Of a DNA stretch of 64,000 nucleotides, positions 21,887 to 35,189 are shown piece after piece. The translations under genes were made by a program, and so were the position numbers. Location: NCBI GenBank assembly GCA_019054805.1, contig JAHQIY010000006.1, positions 1,984,001 to 2,048,000 of the forward strand, in the 5' to 3' direction. Position 1 is the stretch's first letter; the number at the start of each line of letters is the position of its first letter. This stretch comes from Brachionus manjavacas. Taxonomy: Eukaryota; Rotifera; Eurotatoria; Ploima; Brachionidae. Below the pieces are notes generated by a model that was not told where the DNA came from, did not search any database, and was given only the letters and a program-made list of their open reading frames with translations.

Positions 21887-24859
21887 CTATGACAGCTGAT
21901 GTGATTGATTGCTGCTCATCCAGCAATCAATGCCTGCTTTAAAGCTGTTAACATTAGGGGCTTCAACTAATTGATTTGGCAGTGAGTTCCATATGTTAGC
22001 GGTTCTGTTGAAAAAAAAGTTATCTCTATGTTGGAGCCTCGAAATTTCTTTGTGATATTTGAAGCAGTGACCTCTTCCTTGGATTTTGGTGACATTAAAA
22101 TTGTTGCTTTTTTCAACCAATTCTATTCCATGCATGAACTTGTATAATTGAATTAGATCACCTCTTTTTCTTCTTTCCACCAGATTTGGAATGTTTAAAG
22201 CCTTCAATCTGCTTTCATACGGTTTGTTTCTAATTGAAGAAACAAATTTCGTAGCTCTGCGTTGAATCCTCTCAAGATTCTCACAATCCGACTTAAGAAA
22301 TGGAGACCATACAGGCACAGCAAATTCCAAAAGAGGACGAACAAAAGTTAAATACAATGATCTAAATAACTTACAATCAAAACGAGCGAATGATTTCCTG
22401 ATGCGACCCAACATTTGATTTGCTTTGTTTGTAGCCTCTATCACTTGATTTTTCCATTTGAGATTTGTATTGAAGATAACTCCAAGATCTCTTTCGGTTT
22501 CAGACGTTGATAACTGTTTACCATTAATAAAATAAGTGAATTTTTTGTTTTTATGACCGTAATGCATAACCACACATTTTGATGTGTTGAAGAGAAGAAG
22601 CCAATCTTGAGTCCACTTGAAAATTAAATCTAAATCTGATTGAAGTTTCACTGCGCTTATTTCTGATACCGTTTGCGAGAATATTTTTGTATCATCTGCA
22701 TACATTTTGACAATATTCTCTATTCCTTTTGGTAGATCATTGATATACAAAACGAACAAAAGTGGACCAATCACTGATCCTTGTGGTACACCGCTAAAAA
22801 TCTCAACCCAATCCGACAAAATTTCACCTTGAACAACTCGTTGTCTTCTATTTTTCAAGAAAGCTTCAATCCATTTTAGTGTCAGACCATCAAAGCCATA
22901 CGCTTTCAATTTAGCTATTAGTCGTCTGTGCGGAACAGTATCAAATGCTTTGGCAAAATCTAGCAGAATTACATCAACAGGAATACTTTTGTCTAGACTC
23001 ATTGAGATGAAATCTAGAGTTTCCAAAAGATTAGATGTACATGACTTTTTCCTGACAAATCCATGCTGTTCTTTAGATATAATATTGTTCTTATAAAGAT
23101 AGTCTTCCATTTTAGTTCTTATTATGCTTTCCATTATTTTGCACGGAATTGAAGTTAAAGACACGGGACGATAATTGCTGGCCGTTGATTTATCACCTTT
23201 TTTAAACAATGGAGTAATATTTGCTGATCTGAATTGTATTGGAAGCTGACTATTAGATAAAGACTTTCTGAAAATTAAAGTTAAAGGAACAGTAAAGGCT
23301 TCTGCACATTTTTTTAGCAATAGCGGATGAAGCTTGTCTACACCACATGATTTATTTTGATTAAGGTCTTGTAATTTTTTATAAACCAATTCATAACTTA
23401 TATCATTTGGTTCAATGTCAACATATTCTGAACAGTTTTCATTTAGTTCAGCTACAAAAGGTGGAAGCTCCCCATCTTGTTCAATAACAAAAACATCTTG
23501 AAAACATTTATTTAGTAGATTTGATATCTCTTTCGGTTCTTGCGTTAATTCATTGTTTGACTTCTTTAATACTTTGATTGATTCTCTGATTACTTGTTGA
23601 TCATTTAGATATTTGTATAATAATTTTGGATTCTTCTTAGCTTTATCCACTAAATTTTGTTCATAAGTTAGTCTGGCTCTTTTTATTTCCGAAGAAACTA
23701 ATTTACAGATACTTTTGTAATCATTATAAAGATTCATATCCTTCCAGTTACATGAACAGTTCCTGTATCTAAGATTTTTCTTATTCCTAATTAAGATTTT
23801 GAGATCATCTTTTATCCAAGGTTTTGAGATACTTTTCTTTTTAGAGCCATCTGTCACTGGAATGAATCGATTACTAGCTTCACTGACATAGAAAATAAAC
23901 TCATTGTACATTTCCTGAATATTTAAATTCTCAAATAAGTGCACCCAATCAATATTTGATAAAAAATCAGAAATTTTTTCAAAGTCAGCTTTACTATTAA
24001 GAAATTTTTCAATAATATATGATTCCTTACTAACCTTGTTTTTGAGAACAAAATTGAAAAAGATGACCAGATGTCCTTTATTAATGTTACCAAGCACAAA
24101 TTTTGTATCGATTGCATACACACTGCCAGACTGAGTCGTGAAAATCAAATCCAAAGTGTTGACAGCTTTTTCGTTTGACATTTGAAATGTTGGAACATTT
24201 ACATGCTGATATAAAAAAGTGTCGCTTAGCGTCTCGCTGAATTTATGTTCGATGCCATTTTCGTTTAAGATTTCTGAAACACAGCCATTTGACCAGATGA
24301 TCGATGGAAAGTTAAAATCACCCATTATTAGAATATCCTTAAAACCTCTTTCATCCACATAGTCTTTAGCTTGTTTGAAGACTAAATCAAAATCGTTCAT
24401 ATCAACAAAATCGTTTGGCCTATAAAGACAGCCAACTAAATACTTTTCACAGTTAAAGTTAACAACTACCCAAATTTGTTCTATTTTACTTAAATTAAAA
24501 CCTGCATCATTTAATTCAAATGAATCGATATTTTCATCAATGTAGAGACATACACCCCCGCCTCTGCGTCCATCACTTCTGTCCTTTCTGTACAAATTGT
24601 ATCCTTTAATGTTTGCATTTGAGTTGCTCTTAAACCAAGTCTCACTAACTGCCACAATTTGTGGACTATATGTTTCAATAACAACACTGAATTCATCGAG
24701 TTTATTGTCCAAAGAAGTAGCATTTAAATACATACATTTTAAAGATTCGAGATTATCCACACGTGATGACGCTTTTGATGAACTATTATTGCTTCTTGAA
24801 TTTGACGATCTGATTTCCACGGATGCCATATCGAAAGGGCGAGTCTTGTGAAAGACCAT
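21887..24859 (-). CDS. LINE ORF2: endonuclease and reverse transcriptase, intact 990 residues
   Basis: An uninterrupted polyprotein. The N-terminal exonuclease-endonuclease-phosphatase domain (about residues 38-260) nicks target DNA; it shows SETWFK, RRGGGVCLYI and the catalytic GDFNFPSI (about residue 178). The reverse transcriptase domain (about residues 490-760) shows NYRPVSLTSI, LLDFAKAFDTVPH, SGVPQGSVIGPLLF and the catalytic MYADD near residue 717. A C-terminal region after the thumb (KFVSSIRNKPYESRLK) follows the jockey/CR1 style. The complete catalytic motifs suggest a young copy. It overlaps the end of ORF1 by about 74 bases in another frame. The nominal start is ATG 24859; an internal ATG near 24826 (MASVEIRSS) is also possible. 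Confidence 0.93.
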   Translation of the reverse strand: MVFHKTRPFDMASVEIRSSNSRSNNSSSKASSRVDNLESLKCMYLNATSLDNKLDEFSVVIETYSPQIVAVSETWFKSNSNANIKGYNLYRKDRSDGRRGGGVCLYIDENIDSFELNDAGFNLSKIEQIWVVVNFNCEKYLVGCLYRPNDFVDMNDFDLVFKQAKDYVDERGFKDILIMGDFNFPSIIWSNGCVSEILNENGIEHKFSETLSDTFLYQHVNVPTFQMSNEKAVNTLDLIFTTQSGSVYAIDTKFVLGNINKGHLVIFFNFVLKNKVSKESYIIEKFLNSKADFEKISDFLSNIDWVHLFENLNIQEMYNEFIFYVSEASNRFIPVTDGSKKKSISKPWIKDDLKILIRNKKNLRYRNCSCNWKDMNLYNDYKSICKLVSSEIKRARLTYEQNLVDKAKKNPKLLYKYLNDQQVIRESIKVLKKSNNELTQEPKEISNLLNKCFQDVFVIEQDGELPPFVAELNENCSEYVDIEPNDISYELVYKKLQDLNQNKSCGVDKLHPLLLKKCAEAFTVPLTLIFRKSLSNSQLPIQFRSANITPLFKKGDKSTASNYRPVSLTSIPCKIMESIIRTKMEDYLYKNNIISKEQHGFVRKKSCTSNLLETLDFISMSLDKSIPVDVILLDFAKAFDTVPHRRLIAKLKAYGFDGLTLKWIEAFLKNRRQRVVQGEILSDWVEIFSGVPQGSVIGPLLFVLYINDLPKGIENIVKMYADDTKIFSQTVSEISAVKLQSDLDLIFKWTQDWLLLFNTSKCVVMHYGHKNKKFTYFINGKQLSTSETERDLGVIFNTNLKWKNQVIEATNKANQMLGRIRKSFARFDCKLFRSLYLTFVRPLLEFAVPVWSPFLKSDCENLERIQRRATKFVSSIRNKPYESRLKALNIPNLVERRKRGDLIQLYKFMHGIELVEKSNNFNVTKIQGRGHCFKYHKEISRLQHRDNFFFNRTANIWNSLPNQLVEAPNVNSFKAGIDCWMSSNQSHQLS

Positions 24860-25541
24860 TATTTGCTTCGTTTCTTTGTTTCCTCAATTCATAGTCTAAA
24901 GCTCTTTCGGTTTCAGTCAAATCTGGACTAAGATAAATAGATTTGAAATTATTTGAATCTCGCAACTTTTTGGCTGCTAGGAGTAGTGGATTTCTGTTTG
25001 CTTCTTCTTTGAGTTCTACTAGAATTGGGCCTGGTTTACTTTGGTCTTTCGATCTCAAGCGTCTTGAATACGCTGGCTTGACATCACCTTTTCCAATAGT
25101 GGTCAAAATTTGTTTGATTTTTTCTTCATCTTCTGCCCTCCTGTCTGTTAGAATCTCTTTCTTTGATTCTGGCACACCATAAATGATCACATTTTTTTCT
25201 TTTGATTCTTTCATTCATTTCGCTGATGGTTGCATTTGCTACAGCTATCTGATCGGCTGGTTTTTTGCATTTTTTGTCCCTTGTTTTACAACTTGAACCC
25301 ACTGACTACTGATGTTGGATGAGTTTGCTGTTTTATTTGCTGCTGCCAATTCAGATTTCAATTTGTTTATTTCAATGTCTTTCTCAATTTCTCTTTCCTC
25401 TAGATGTTTCACATGATTTGAAAGCTCCAGGACGAATTTCGAAATATTACCGCACCATTCATGCAAAGTTTTTGAATGCCCAGATACGGTACCCTGTCCA
25501 AACGTTGGCCAGTTTGTTTCAAGCAAAAAATTTGAGTCCAT
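24786..25541 (-). pseudogene. LINE ORF1 (nucleic-acid-binding protein), frame-damaged
   Basis: The first part (25541-25245) has a predicted coiled coil around residues 35-72 (HVKHLEEREIEKDIEINKLK). The second part (25214-24786) has the RRM-like ORF1 core, NVIIYGVPESK followed by a KPAYSRRLRSK stretch and YLSPDLTETER. Between them, about 25250 to 25205, the meaningful frame (ADQIAVANATISEMNERI) lies in a different phase, so two compensating small indels interrupt the gene. ORF1 proteins of this class bind element RNA and act as chaperones. ORF2 overlaps the 3' end. Confidence 0.75.
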
Positions 25542-25559
25542 TTGACAAAAACTGCGTGC

Positions 25560-27550
25560 TTTCTATTTATTTTGGCTTACTTGTGCTTTTTTTTTTCCTT
25601 ACTTTTGGCTTACGTGTGCTTATATTTTGGTGTGTTCTTTTTTTTTGAATCTGTTTTTTTTTTAATTTGTTTTATTTTTATTTTTATTTTTATTTTTAAT
25701 TTTAATATCTATCTTGATTTTTATTTTTTTTTAAATGACGTTTCAGAATTCAATATTGAAATTTGATTTATTATTTTTTTAATAAAATTTTAGTATTTTC
25801 ACTGTACAAAAAATTAATTTTATTGATTCGGCATTAGAAAACCAAATTTATATTCATATTTTTCCAATGAGGAGTTTTTATATTTTTTATGACTAAAAAA
25901 GCAAAAATCAAAGTTACATATTTTTTTCAATAAAAATTTATTTGTTGACTGACTTATTGAAAAAATTGAACACAATTTGAAAATTTATAATTTTATTCAA
26001 ATGATCAAAGAATCAATGGTGGTAACAAATGTGTTGGATAGAAATAAAAATAAAAACAAAATCTGATATTTCTTTTATTTATTAATTTTTAAAAATTCCC
26101 CATGCTTAAGTTAAAGCTTGAATAAAGCTATGATTTTTTAAAATCGTTGTGGGAAACAAATTAAATAGATTTTTTAAATAAAAATAATTTCAAATACTTA
26201 AAGAATAAAGCTTTTGACCCAAAAATTTAAATTTTAGCTAAAAGTTAAATCAAATAAAAGATTATTTTTGACTTTTCATTTAATTGGAGAACAATTTTCT
26301 CGTCTAGGCTAAATTTTTGAATATTTAGATCATATAAATTTATTGATTCAGAAATATTGACTTTTTGTATCTTTTGGCGGATTTTTAATATTAAAATATT
26401 ATTTTTTTTTAATAACGGACCACAACTATATCTTTTAAAATATACAATTTTTTTATTTTGAGACTAAATAGCTTTGTGTCAATAGAAGAAAAAACAAAAT
26501 GATAAATAAGGTATTATATAATTTAAACAAAATTTTTAGATGTTAAACCAAGCACTCGAAAGCAAAATAATTTCAATCTAAAGAAAACAATTTAAATGGA
26601 AGAAAAATACAAAAGTTCAAGTAAATTAAAAATTTTTGTTTTGTTAATTAATTTTCAAGCAATTTTTTTACTTCTTGATATGATATTAGAGAAGAAAACT
26701 GTAGAATTTATTTTTTTCTAAATTAAATTTACTAAAATTGATTAAAGATTACTATACTTTTTAATTTTTTCTTTATCAGTTTATTTCGGATTTTTTTTAC
26801 GATTAAAAAACAAAAAAATTTTTAGCATATTTTAATTCACATTGTATTTTTTATCATGTTTTATTAAAATTAAATAAAATTTTATTCATTTTTATTACCA
26901 GGAGACAATTTTTTTGTTATATAATTTTCTACAAATTTATCCCGCAATTCGATAAATCCGGTTTTTTTACTCTTAGAAAAATTTTAGCAACTATTTTTTA
27001 GTTCAAGACAGTCATATTATTTTATTGATTTAAAAATAAAATAAAGGTACCAATTAAATTTTAAATTGGAATTGGAAAATTCATTTTTACCATAAATCTT
27101 TTTTGGCAATAAAAAATTCAATCTATTCGAGTGTTTATAGAAATTTCGTATAAACAACTGAAAATTGCTTTAGATCATGATAAGATAAAACTTGTTCTTG
27201 GAAAAAAATTCGACTTATTTTTAAAAGTATCCTAGGAATTAAAAGTATCAGCATGGAATCGATCGTCAGGGACAGGCAAGTCAGCTAATCTTAGTAGTTT
27301 AATTAAAAATAATAAAAATAAATGGCCAATTTTCAAATTAGGCTTCTAGCATTTTTCATTTGATGCATTTAGTTTCAAAGAGTTCGTAAAAAAAGAATGC
27401 AATTAATGTTGAATCATCCAAAGAAGCAAAGCAAGCAATTTAAATTTTGGAAATTGCTTTCCAAACTTGTTTTTTATTGCTTTCTCATTTGGAAGAATTG
27501 TTTAAAAAAAGTTTATTAAACCTTTTTTCGTTTAGTTTATGTTTTACAGA
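25560..27550. other. Gene-free AT-rich region with T-rich run
   Basis: 25600-25740 is a T-rich, low-complexity run directly upstream of the LINE. The rest shows no supported gene or repeat. Confidence 0.5.
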
Positions 27551-27558
27551 TTGTGAAA

Positions 27559-28065
27559 ATGTTCAAGTTTGGTTTTGGTCGAATTATTTGCGGTTGTTGT
27601 TCGGCCTCGATAGCAGTAAGAGTGGACACATTTAAAAATGATAATAATGAACAAGCTTGCATTCAAAAAGATGAATGTGATCATTTTAAATTTGAAATTG
27701 AACTCAAATTATTTAAACCAGATGCAAAAGAACAGCATAGAGGCAAAAAAGAGTCGATGGAGATTAACCTGAGATCCATTTGCAAAAAATGCGGCGACGA
27801 TTTTGATTGTTTTTCGACTTGTACAAACGAGTGTTCAAGATCTGGAATAAAAGTGGTCTCTGGTCACGGTGTTTCATGCTTTTTTGCCTACGAATACACA
27901 TCAGATGAAGACTCAGACTTTATAAATCGACCTATTCGCGGCAACCCCAATCTGCCATTACCGAATGTTCCCAATCCGGTTGCCTATCAGCTAAACCAAT
28001 TAAGTTTTTTGGATTTTTATTCAAGAGGGCCTTCTCCTTCTTGTATCTTAAAACAAAGGGTTTAA
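27559..28065 (+). CDS. Unrecognised 168-residue Cys-rich protein
   Basis: An intact frame beginning at ATG 27559, with base composition clearly richer in G+C than the flanks. The sequence has a CGCC motif at residues 12-15, a mid-region CxxC (ICKKC) and a cluster CFSTCTNEC, followed by GHGVSCFF. The C-terminal third is Pro/Asn-rich (GNPNLPLPNVPNPV). Paired CxxC spacing could bind zinc, or the cysteines could form disulphides if the protein is secreted, but there is no convincing signal peptide. A TTACAG directly before the frame is a possible 3' splice site, so an upstream exon may exist. I do not recognise the family. Confidence 0.6.
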   Translation: MFKFGFGRIICGCCSASIAVRVDTFKNDNNEQACIQKDECDHFKFEIELKLFKPDAKEQHRGKKESMEINLRSICKKCGDDFDCFSTCTNECSRSGIKVVSGHGVSCFFAYEYTSDEDSDFINRPIRGNPNLPLPNVPNPVAYQLNQLSFLDFYSRGPSPSCILKQRV

Positions 28066-29311
28066 TTTTTATATGTAAATACAATATTTATTGATACAAG
28101 AAAGCTTTTAAATGTTTTAATTCAACAATTAATTTATTTAAAACTAACAGTTAAAAGCATAATTTTCCATTTAGGTTTCTTGTTTTGGAATACAATTTTT
28201 TGTGTTGAAAATTTCAAATTTAATTAAATAAACAAAAATATTTTTTATTTAATTCAAGTAATTTATTTAAAAATTTTGTAAGTTAAAATTGCTATAAATT
28301 TTAATATTTGGCTCTTTTTTAGTTTTTTCATAGGAATGAAAGATTTACAATCGGCACTCAAATCTCTTGGTTTTGTCAAAAATTAATCTAATCTTAAAAT
28401 TTATTTTTGGCATCTCATTGCGTCATTTAATTTTTGATAAACAAAACCAGTTTTTAATTATCATTTTTGTTGCGCAATCACCTAACATTAAGAATATTTT
28501 TTTTTCTAAACTAATTGAATAGCAAAATAATGAGAAATTGAGGTAAGAGAATGAAATTTTGACGAATTCTAAGTGAATTTTGATTTAAATTATTTTTATA
28601 CCAAGATTAGTTGATGATTTTAATTATAGTATTTTATTTTTGTGAAAAAAGTGGATTTTCAATTTAATATTATTAAATAAAATTTTCTACAAAAAAAATT
28701 TCTCCAAGCATAGAACAATTTAGAAAAATATTTACCAAGAATTCAAAATAAAATTTAAAGTATCATAATTAAATTTTTTAAAAGATTGTTTTTAAATTAA
28801 TAAAGAGACATATCAAACAACAATATACAAAAAAATTTGAAAATTGTAATTAATTATAAAGCTTTCTCGTTAATTTTGAGACTTTGAAATTACTCACTTT
28901 TTTTTTTTTTTCAAATCAAAATTAACTCTTACTCCAAATTAAATTATATTTAACTAAATGAAAAAATTATATATTTCTAATAAAAAAAGCAATTTTTTTT
29001 CTAATCAGCATATTTAGGACAATTTTGGAAATCAATTAAATTATACTTATATTAAGATATTAAAAAAAATATTATGGTTGATTGGTATTTAAAAAAAAAA
29101 GATTATTTGCTTAAATTGACAACAAAATTCGATAAATAATTACAATCCAATTTTAAAATAGCTTGTAAAAAAACATTTTTTTTTGTTTATTTTTAAATAG
29201 TCTTTTAGAAAGTTGATTTATCAAAAAGGAAAATAGTTGTTATTTGTCAGATAAATATTTTATTAAAAACAATTTAAAATTTGGTTGAAAAAAATCATTT
29301 TGTTACAATTT
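28066..29311. other. Gene-free AT-rich stretch
   Basis: Contains the 3' flanks of the orphan gene and of ARMH1. Nothing else can be supported. Confidence 0.5.
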
Positions 29312-30783
29312 TTAAGCATTTGATCTGTATGGTATATTTACTTTATTTGATCGACATACATCTGCTTGTATTGCAGTCATTCTTGCATAAAGTCCATCAG
29401 GATCAGCCTTTTAAGATAATTTAAATTCGAAAATTATTTAAAATTTTTTTAATACCAAAAAAGCTTCAAAAAATTGATCGCCCATAGCTTCTTTAACATG
29501 ATCAGCAACAATGGGAAAATTTTTCACAAAAAACTAGAACTTAATAATAAAATAAAACTAATTTAAAATCAAAAAATTTTTACTTCCAAAGTTTTAGAAG
29601 CTTGCCGTTGACTTTCAGCGTATTCCTCATTACCCATTGCATACAATAAATTATGAACAACTTGAAGCTGTTAATTTATTTATTTATTTAATTAATAAAA
29701 TTAAATAAAATACCAAAAACCTACACTTAAAAATTGTTCAGCAATTTCATTTGACAAATAAACCAAAATTCCAATGGTTTTCGCCGCAGCAGCTTGTTGG
29801 ACATAAAAGTCCACAACACCAGTCTCGGACTCAGTTTTTCCATCTATTTCTTCAGTTTTTATCTGTTCTAACTTTTTAGGAGGTTTCAAAATATAAACAA
29901 GACTTTTGATCAGTGGATCTTTTACATTGTAGTCCATCAGAAGCTTGATCAATTCGATCGCTTCATACTGGACTTCTATATGTAAACTCTGCAGCAAAGT
30001 GATCAATGGTTCGACTAATGATTGATTCGACTCACCGACTATGGGCTGCAAAAAGGTTTTAAAAAAAGTTTAAATTTAAAAATGGAAATTACCTGAACTA
30101 CTTTAAGTGTCTGTGCGGCCAATTCTTGGGCTTTAGGAGAGCTACATGGTAGCAAGGCGATTAGACCTTTGTAAACCTGCAGTTGAAATTTTGGATTTCC
30201 TTTTGCCAAGTTTTCTAGCAAATAGTTGGCCTGTATTTGAGTGCTCTCTGACTTAGACTTTGCCATACACTCAGCTATAGATCTAATACCATAGCATTCG
30301 CAAATTATTTCCTTAAAATTTCTTCCAAAATTGGCAATACAATTCAGTATATCCAAGGCCAGAGTCTTATTTACTTCGGCTGCTTGCTTTAGATTTATTA
30401 TTTCCAAAAGAGTGTACAGACATCCGACCTCGAGGAATTCGGACAAAAATTTATTACTTAAAAGAAAAATAGAAAAATTAAAGAAACAATTAGGGACAAA
30501 ATTTTGATTACCTACTGCTTGTGTTCAGAAATATTTTGACAGCTTTTAACTGTTCAGACAGACAAGTGCCAACCATATAAGTTAATCGTAGCCAAGATGT
30601 TATTCGAGTAAAAAAAAGACTTGCCGAATGAGCAAATTCTTCTTCGATCTCTGTTCCAGTTGTATTTTGATGTTGAACGATAAAATCATTCAAAATGTCA
30701 CGTCTTACACTCATAGATCCTTTGTCCCATTCTTTGAGCAAATGCATTAGATTGCTTATAGCCGCTTGTTGTTTTGCTGACAT
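29312..30783 (-). CDS. ARMH1: Armadillo-like helical domain protein 1 (ARMH1)
   Basis: Six exons on the minus strand: 30512-30783, 30093-30456, 29725-30045, 29584-29667, 29456-29533, 29312-29407. All have GT..AG ends and join to 1,215 bases (404 residues). The protein is almost wholly alpha-helical armadillo-type repeat. It shows stretches characteristic of ARMH1 (formerly C1orf228): LLKEWDKGSMSVR near the N-terminus, TSWLRLTYMVGTCLSEQLK, EFLEVGCLYTLLEII, YGIRSIAECMAKSKSE, NPKFQLQVYKGLIALL, IEVQYEAIELIKLL and the C-terminal AIQADVCRSNKVN. Its molecular role is poorly defined; family members are associated with ciliated cells. The ATG lies 66 bases from the ATG of TTLL1 on the other strand, so the two probably share a promoter. 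No lesions are seen. Confidence 0.88.
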
Positions 30784-30849
30784 TTTTTAAACTAAAACTT
30801 GAATAAAAATTAACTTTATGTTTTAAAAAAAAATTAAATTTTTATTTCT
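30784..30849. promoter_or_regulatory. Shared 66-bp ARMH1-TTLL1 divergent promoter region
   Basis: Only 66 bases separate the first ATGs of two intact genes on opposite strands. Both transcription starts must therefore lie in or near this stretch, or one gene starts within the other's 5' region. If TTLL1 starts at the second ATG (30913) the gap is 129 bases. No RFX-type X-box can be read with confidence; the only recognisable content is A/T-rich sequence with AAACTTGAATAAAA. Confidence 0.55.
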
Positions 30850-33019
<2,170 letters not shown>

Positions 33020-34289
33020 GCTTGATCAAAACAGTTGTAGATATTTAGATTGTTTTGATAGTAAATTTTATTAATTTTGTGTTTTGATTCTAATTAAATT
33101 TGAATCCATTTAATTTTTTGTTAGAATCAGAGTTGTTTAGAAGTCGCAAGTCTCAAGTCTTTTAAAGAATTCTGGTTAGAATTTTTATAATTAATACAAA
33201 AAATATACTATTTGGATTTTAAGTTATTTTATTTATTATCAAAAATAAAGAAGAATAAAATAATAGATTTATTTATTTAAATTTAAATTTTTATTGTAGT
33301 TCTTAGCCTTTCTTATTTATTTATTTATCTCAGACTTGTTTATAAGTCAAAGTTATAACTTGCAAAAATTTTTTTATCAATACCTGCTTAATCTGGACCA
33401 GTTGAAAGAATTATTTTCTAAATCTGGTTACATTTACAGAGCACATAGGTCAAGATTAACGGCCAGGAATTTGGAAGCAACTACTTTATTGGTATCAAAT
33501 ATGGATTTTTTGAGTCATTGACTTGACTTTAAAAAAAAAAAATACTTGTGAATTAAAAACGTCTGATTTATCTGTACTGAGCTAAAACTATGTCAGATAA
33601 AAAAAAAAAAAAATTGGAAGTAAAATAAGTTTAATTAAAACGTAAAATAGCTTAAAAATATCTAAATTGAAATAAAGCATTATTGTACCAAAATTTTTGA
33701 GAGCATTTCTGTACATTTTTTAAAATTAAACTGAGTGATCTTTAATTTGATCTTTTTAGGTATCAACGATATGATCATCTATTGTGTGATCATCGAACTG
33801 GTGATAATTTTTTTCATCAAAATGGTCACATTTTTTGAGATCAGTTGATCACATTTTGGACAAGACCCAAAATTTTAACTCAACAGAAATGTGAGAATTT
33901 TCACAAAACAGATTTGATCATAACATTGTTAGAAGTAGGCATCTAGGTAAAAATCGATCACATCTTGTGTGATTTTTTTCACATTTTAGGCGATGCATCA
34001 ACTAAATATAGCCTTTGCAAAAGCTGTATTGAATGTTTGTTGAAAATATAAATTATGAATCAATTTTTTTTTAGAAAAAGAGCTGTTTAATCAAAAAATC
34101 TATCCCAGTCACAAAAAACGGTGATTAATCGATTAAAATTAATAGATGAATTAATAACGAATTAGCAACCATTTTATCGAAATTCATTGAAAATACATCA
34201 TAATTCATTTAATTATTAAAAAATTTTTTTATTAATTTTTAAAAAAATTTTAAGGTAATAATAATCAAACATTTAATAAAAAAAATTTT
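33020..34289. other. Gene-free stretch with TGATCAC-type repeats
   Basis: 33755-33990 contains many copies of TGATCA/GTGATC words (GTGTGATCAT, TTGATCACATTT, ATCGATCACATC), a degenerate short-repeat patch. A 61-codon frame at 33336-33521 has no recognisable relatives and is not called. Confidence 0.4.
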
Positions 34290-34500
34290 AATATCAATTT
34301 TTTTAGGAATTAATTAACATTTTGAACCTAAAAATCGAACTTTGATTTTTCATTTTTTTAAAAACCAATATGATATTTGAATTCTACGTCCAAAAATTCA
34401 TTAGAGTGTACTTGATTTAAATTTTTAAATTGTGTCCTTTTTGGGTAATAGGAACCGGAATTTGAACAGCTTAAAAAAGTTTATAGTATTAGCATTGTGA
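34290..34500. repeat. Dispersed repeat, inverted partner at 54870-55050
   Basis: GATATTTGAATTCTACGTCC, TTCATTAGAGTGTACTTGAT and GGAACCGGAATTTGA here match in reverse complement to the stretch at 54870-55050. The two copies are more than 20 kb apart and lie on opposite strands. There is no ORF. Ends are not sharply defined. Confidence 0.7.
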
Positions 34501-34789
34501 AGTTTTGTTCAAAAAGTTCAAAAAGTTCAAGAAAAAAGTTCTAAATTCAAATTTTTCGATGAATGAAAAAAAATTGCTCCTGTAAAATATGTAACAATGT
34601 GTAACAAAAGTTGTTACACCAAGTAGCCTTGAAAGTAAATTCTGAAAGTTTTCTTTTAATTAATTATCGGCTTTTAAAATCAATCGAATTTAAGACAATT
34701 TATTTGTCTTTGTAAAAACAGAAGTTTTATTTGCAATATTTTAAAATTTTGTAAGTGTCTAATTTTAAATTTTGAATTTTTTTTAATTT

Positions 34790-35165
34790 TCAAATCGAAC
34801 CCGCAACTTTGCCATATTTTCATCAGCGACTGGCGGAACATCTCCGGAAAGTCGTAAGCGTACGTGGTGCCGCTGGACTGGGCAGCGAAGCGCTTTTGCT
34901 GCAGGTGAAAAGCGCAACAAGCGTCCGTGCAGCGGTCCATTTTGGTCCGAGTAGCTCTTTAAATAGGTCGCGCCAGTTATCGGGTCGGTGATCTCGCGAT
35001 ATAACGATATGTCCAAGTAGTAGCCGCACTCGTTGGTGAGAAAAATGCAAATGGGCACTTTGTCTCCGTCGGGCGTGAGTCTGAGCGTCATTTTGAGCTC
35101 GTCCTGGAGCACGCGCAGCTTCCACAGCCACGAGCCGTATTCTGGATTCATGGCCAAACAGTGCT
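34790..35165 (-). pseudogene. Acetyl-CoA carboxylase central-region fragment
   Basis: The minus strand reads ELKMTLRLTPDGDKVPICI, FLTNECGYYLDISLYREITD and NGPLHGRLL in one frame. It then reads [19 protein letters not shown] and RQSLMKIW in another. This order matches the region of eukaryotic acetyl-CoA carboxylase just before the carboxyltransferase domain. The frame change lies near 34905-34925. No other parts of this roughly 2,300-residue enzyme are present, so it cannot make carboxylase. The stretch is more than half G+C, unlike everything around it, and borders the calpain fragment. It is a relic of a duplicated exon rather than a gene. Confidence 0.8.
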
Positions 35166-35189
35166 TTATCTCAGACATAATGGTTTGTT

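Larger units (their letters stand above)
21830..25541 (-). mobile_element. Nearly complete non-LTR retrotransposon (jockey/CR1-like)
   Basis: The element reads on the minus strand from about 25541 (ORF1 start; the true 5' end may lie further up) to a 3' microsatellite of CTA triplets at 21823-21842. It holds a damaged ORF1 and an intact ORF2. The short 3' untranslated region has two potential hairpins, GTGCCTTATCAGCAC and GCTGGCTAGCCAGC, just before the CTA repeat. Paired 3' stems plus a simple repeat are typical of CR1/L2/jockey-type elements, where the RT recognises the 3' end. Target duplications cannot be set because the 5' end is uncertain. Confidence 0.85.

Noticed and set aside
25542-25766. 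Plus-strand Phe-rich ORF upstream of the LINE
   Set aside because: T-rich low-complexity run giving a chance frame.
33336-33521. 61-codon ORF (MFISQSYNLQKFF...)
   Set aside because: No motif, no splice context and AT-rich composition like the background.
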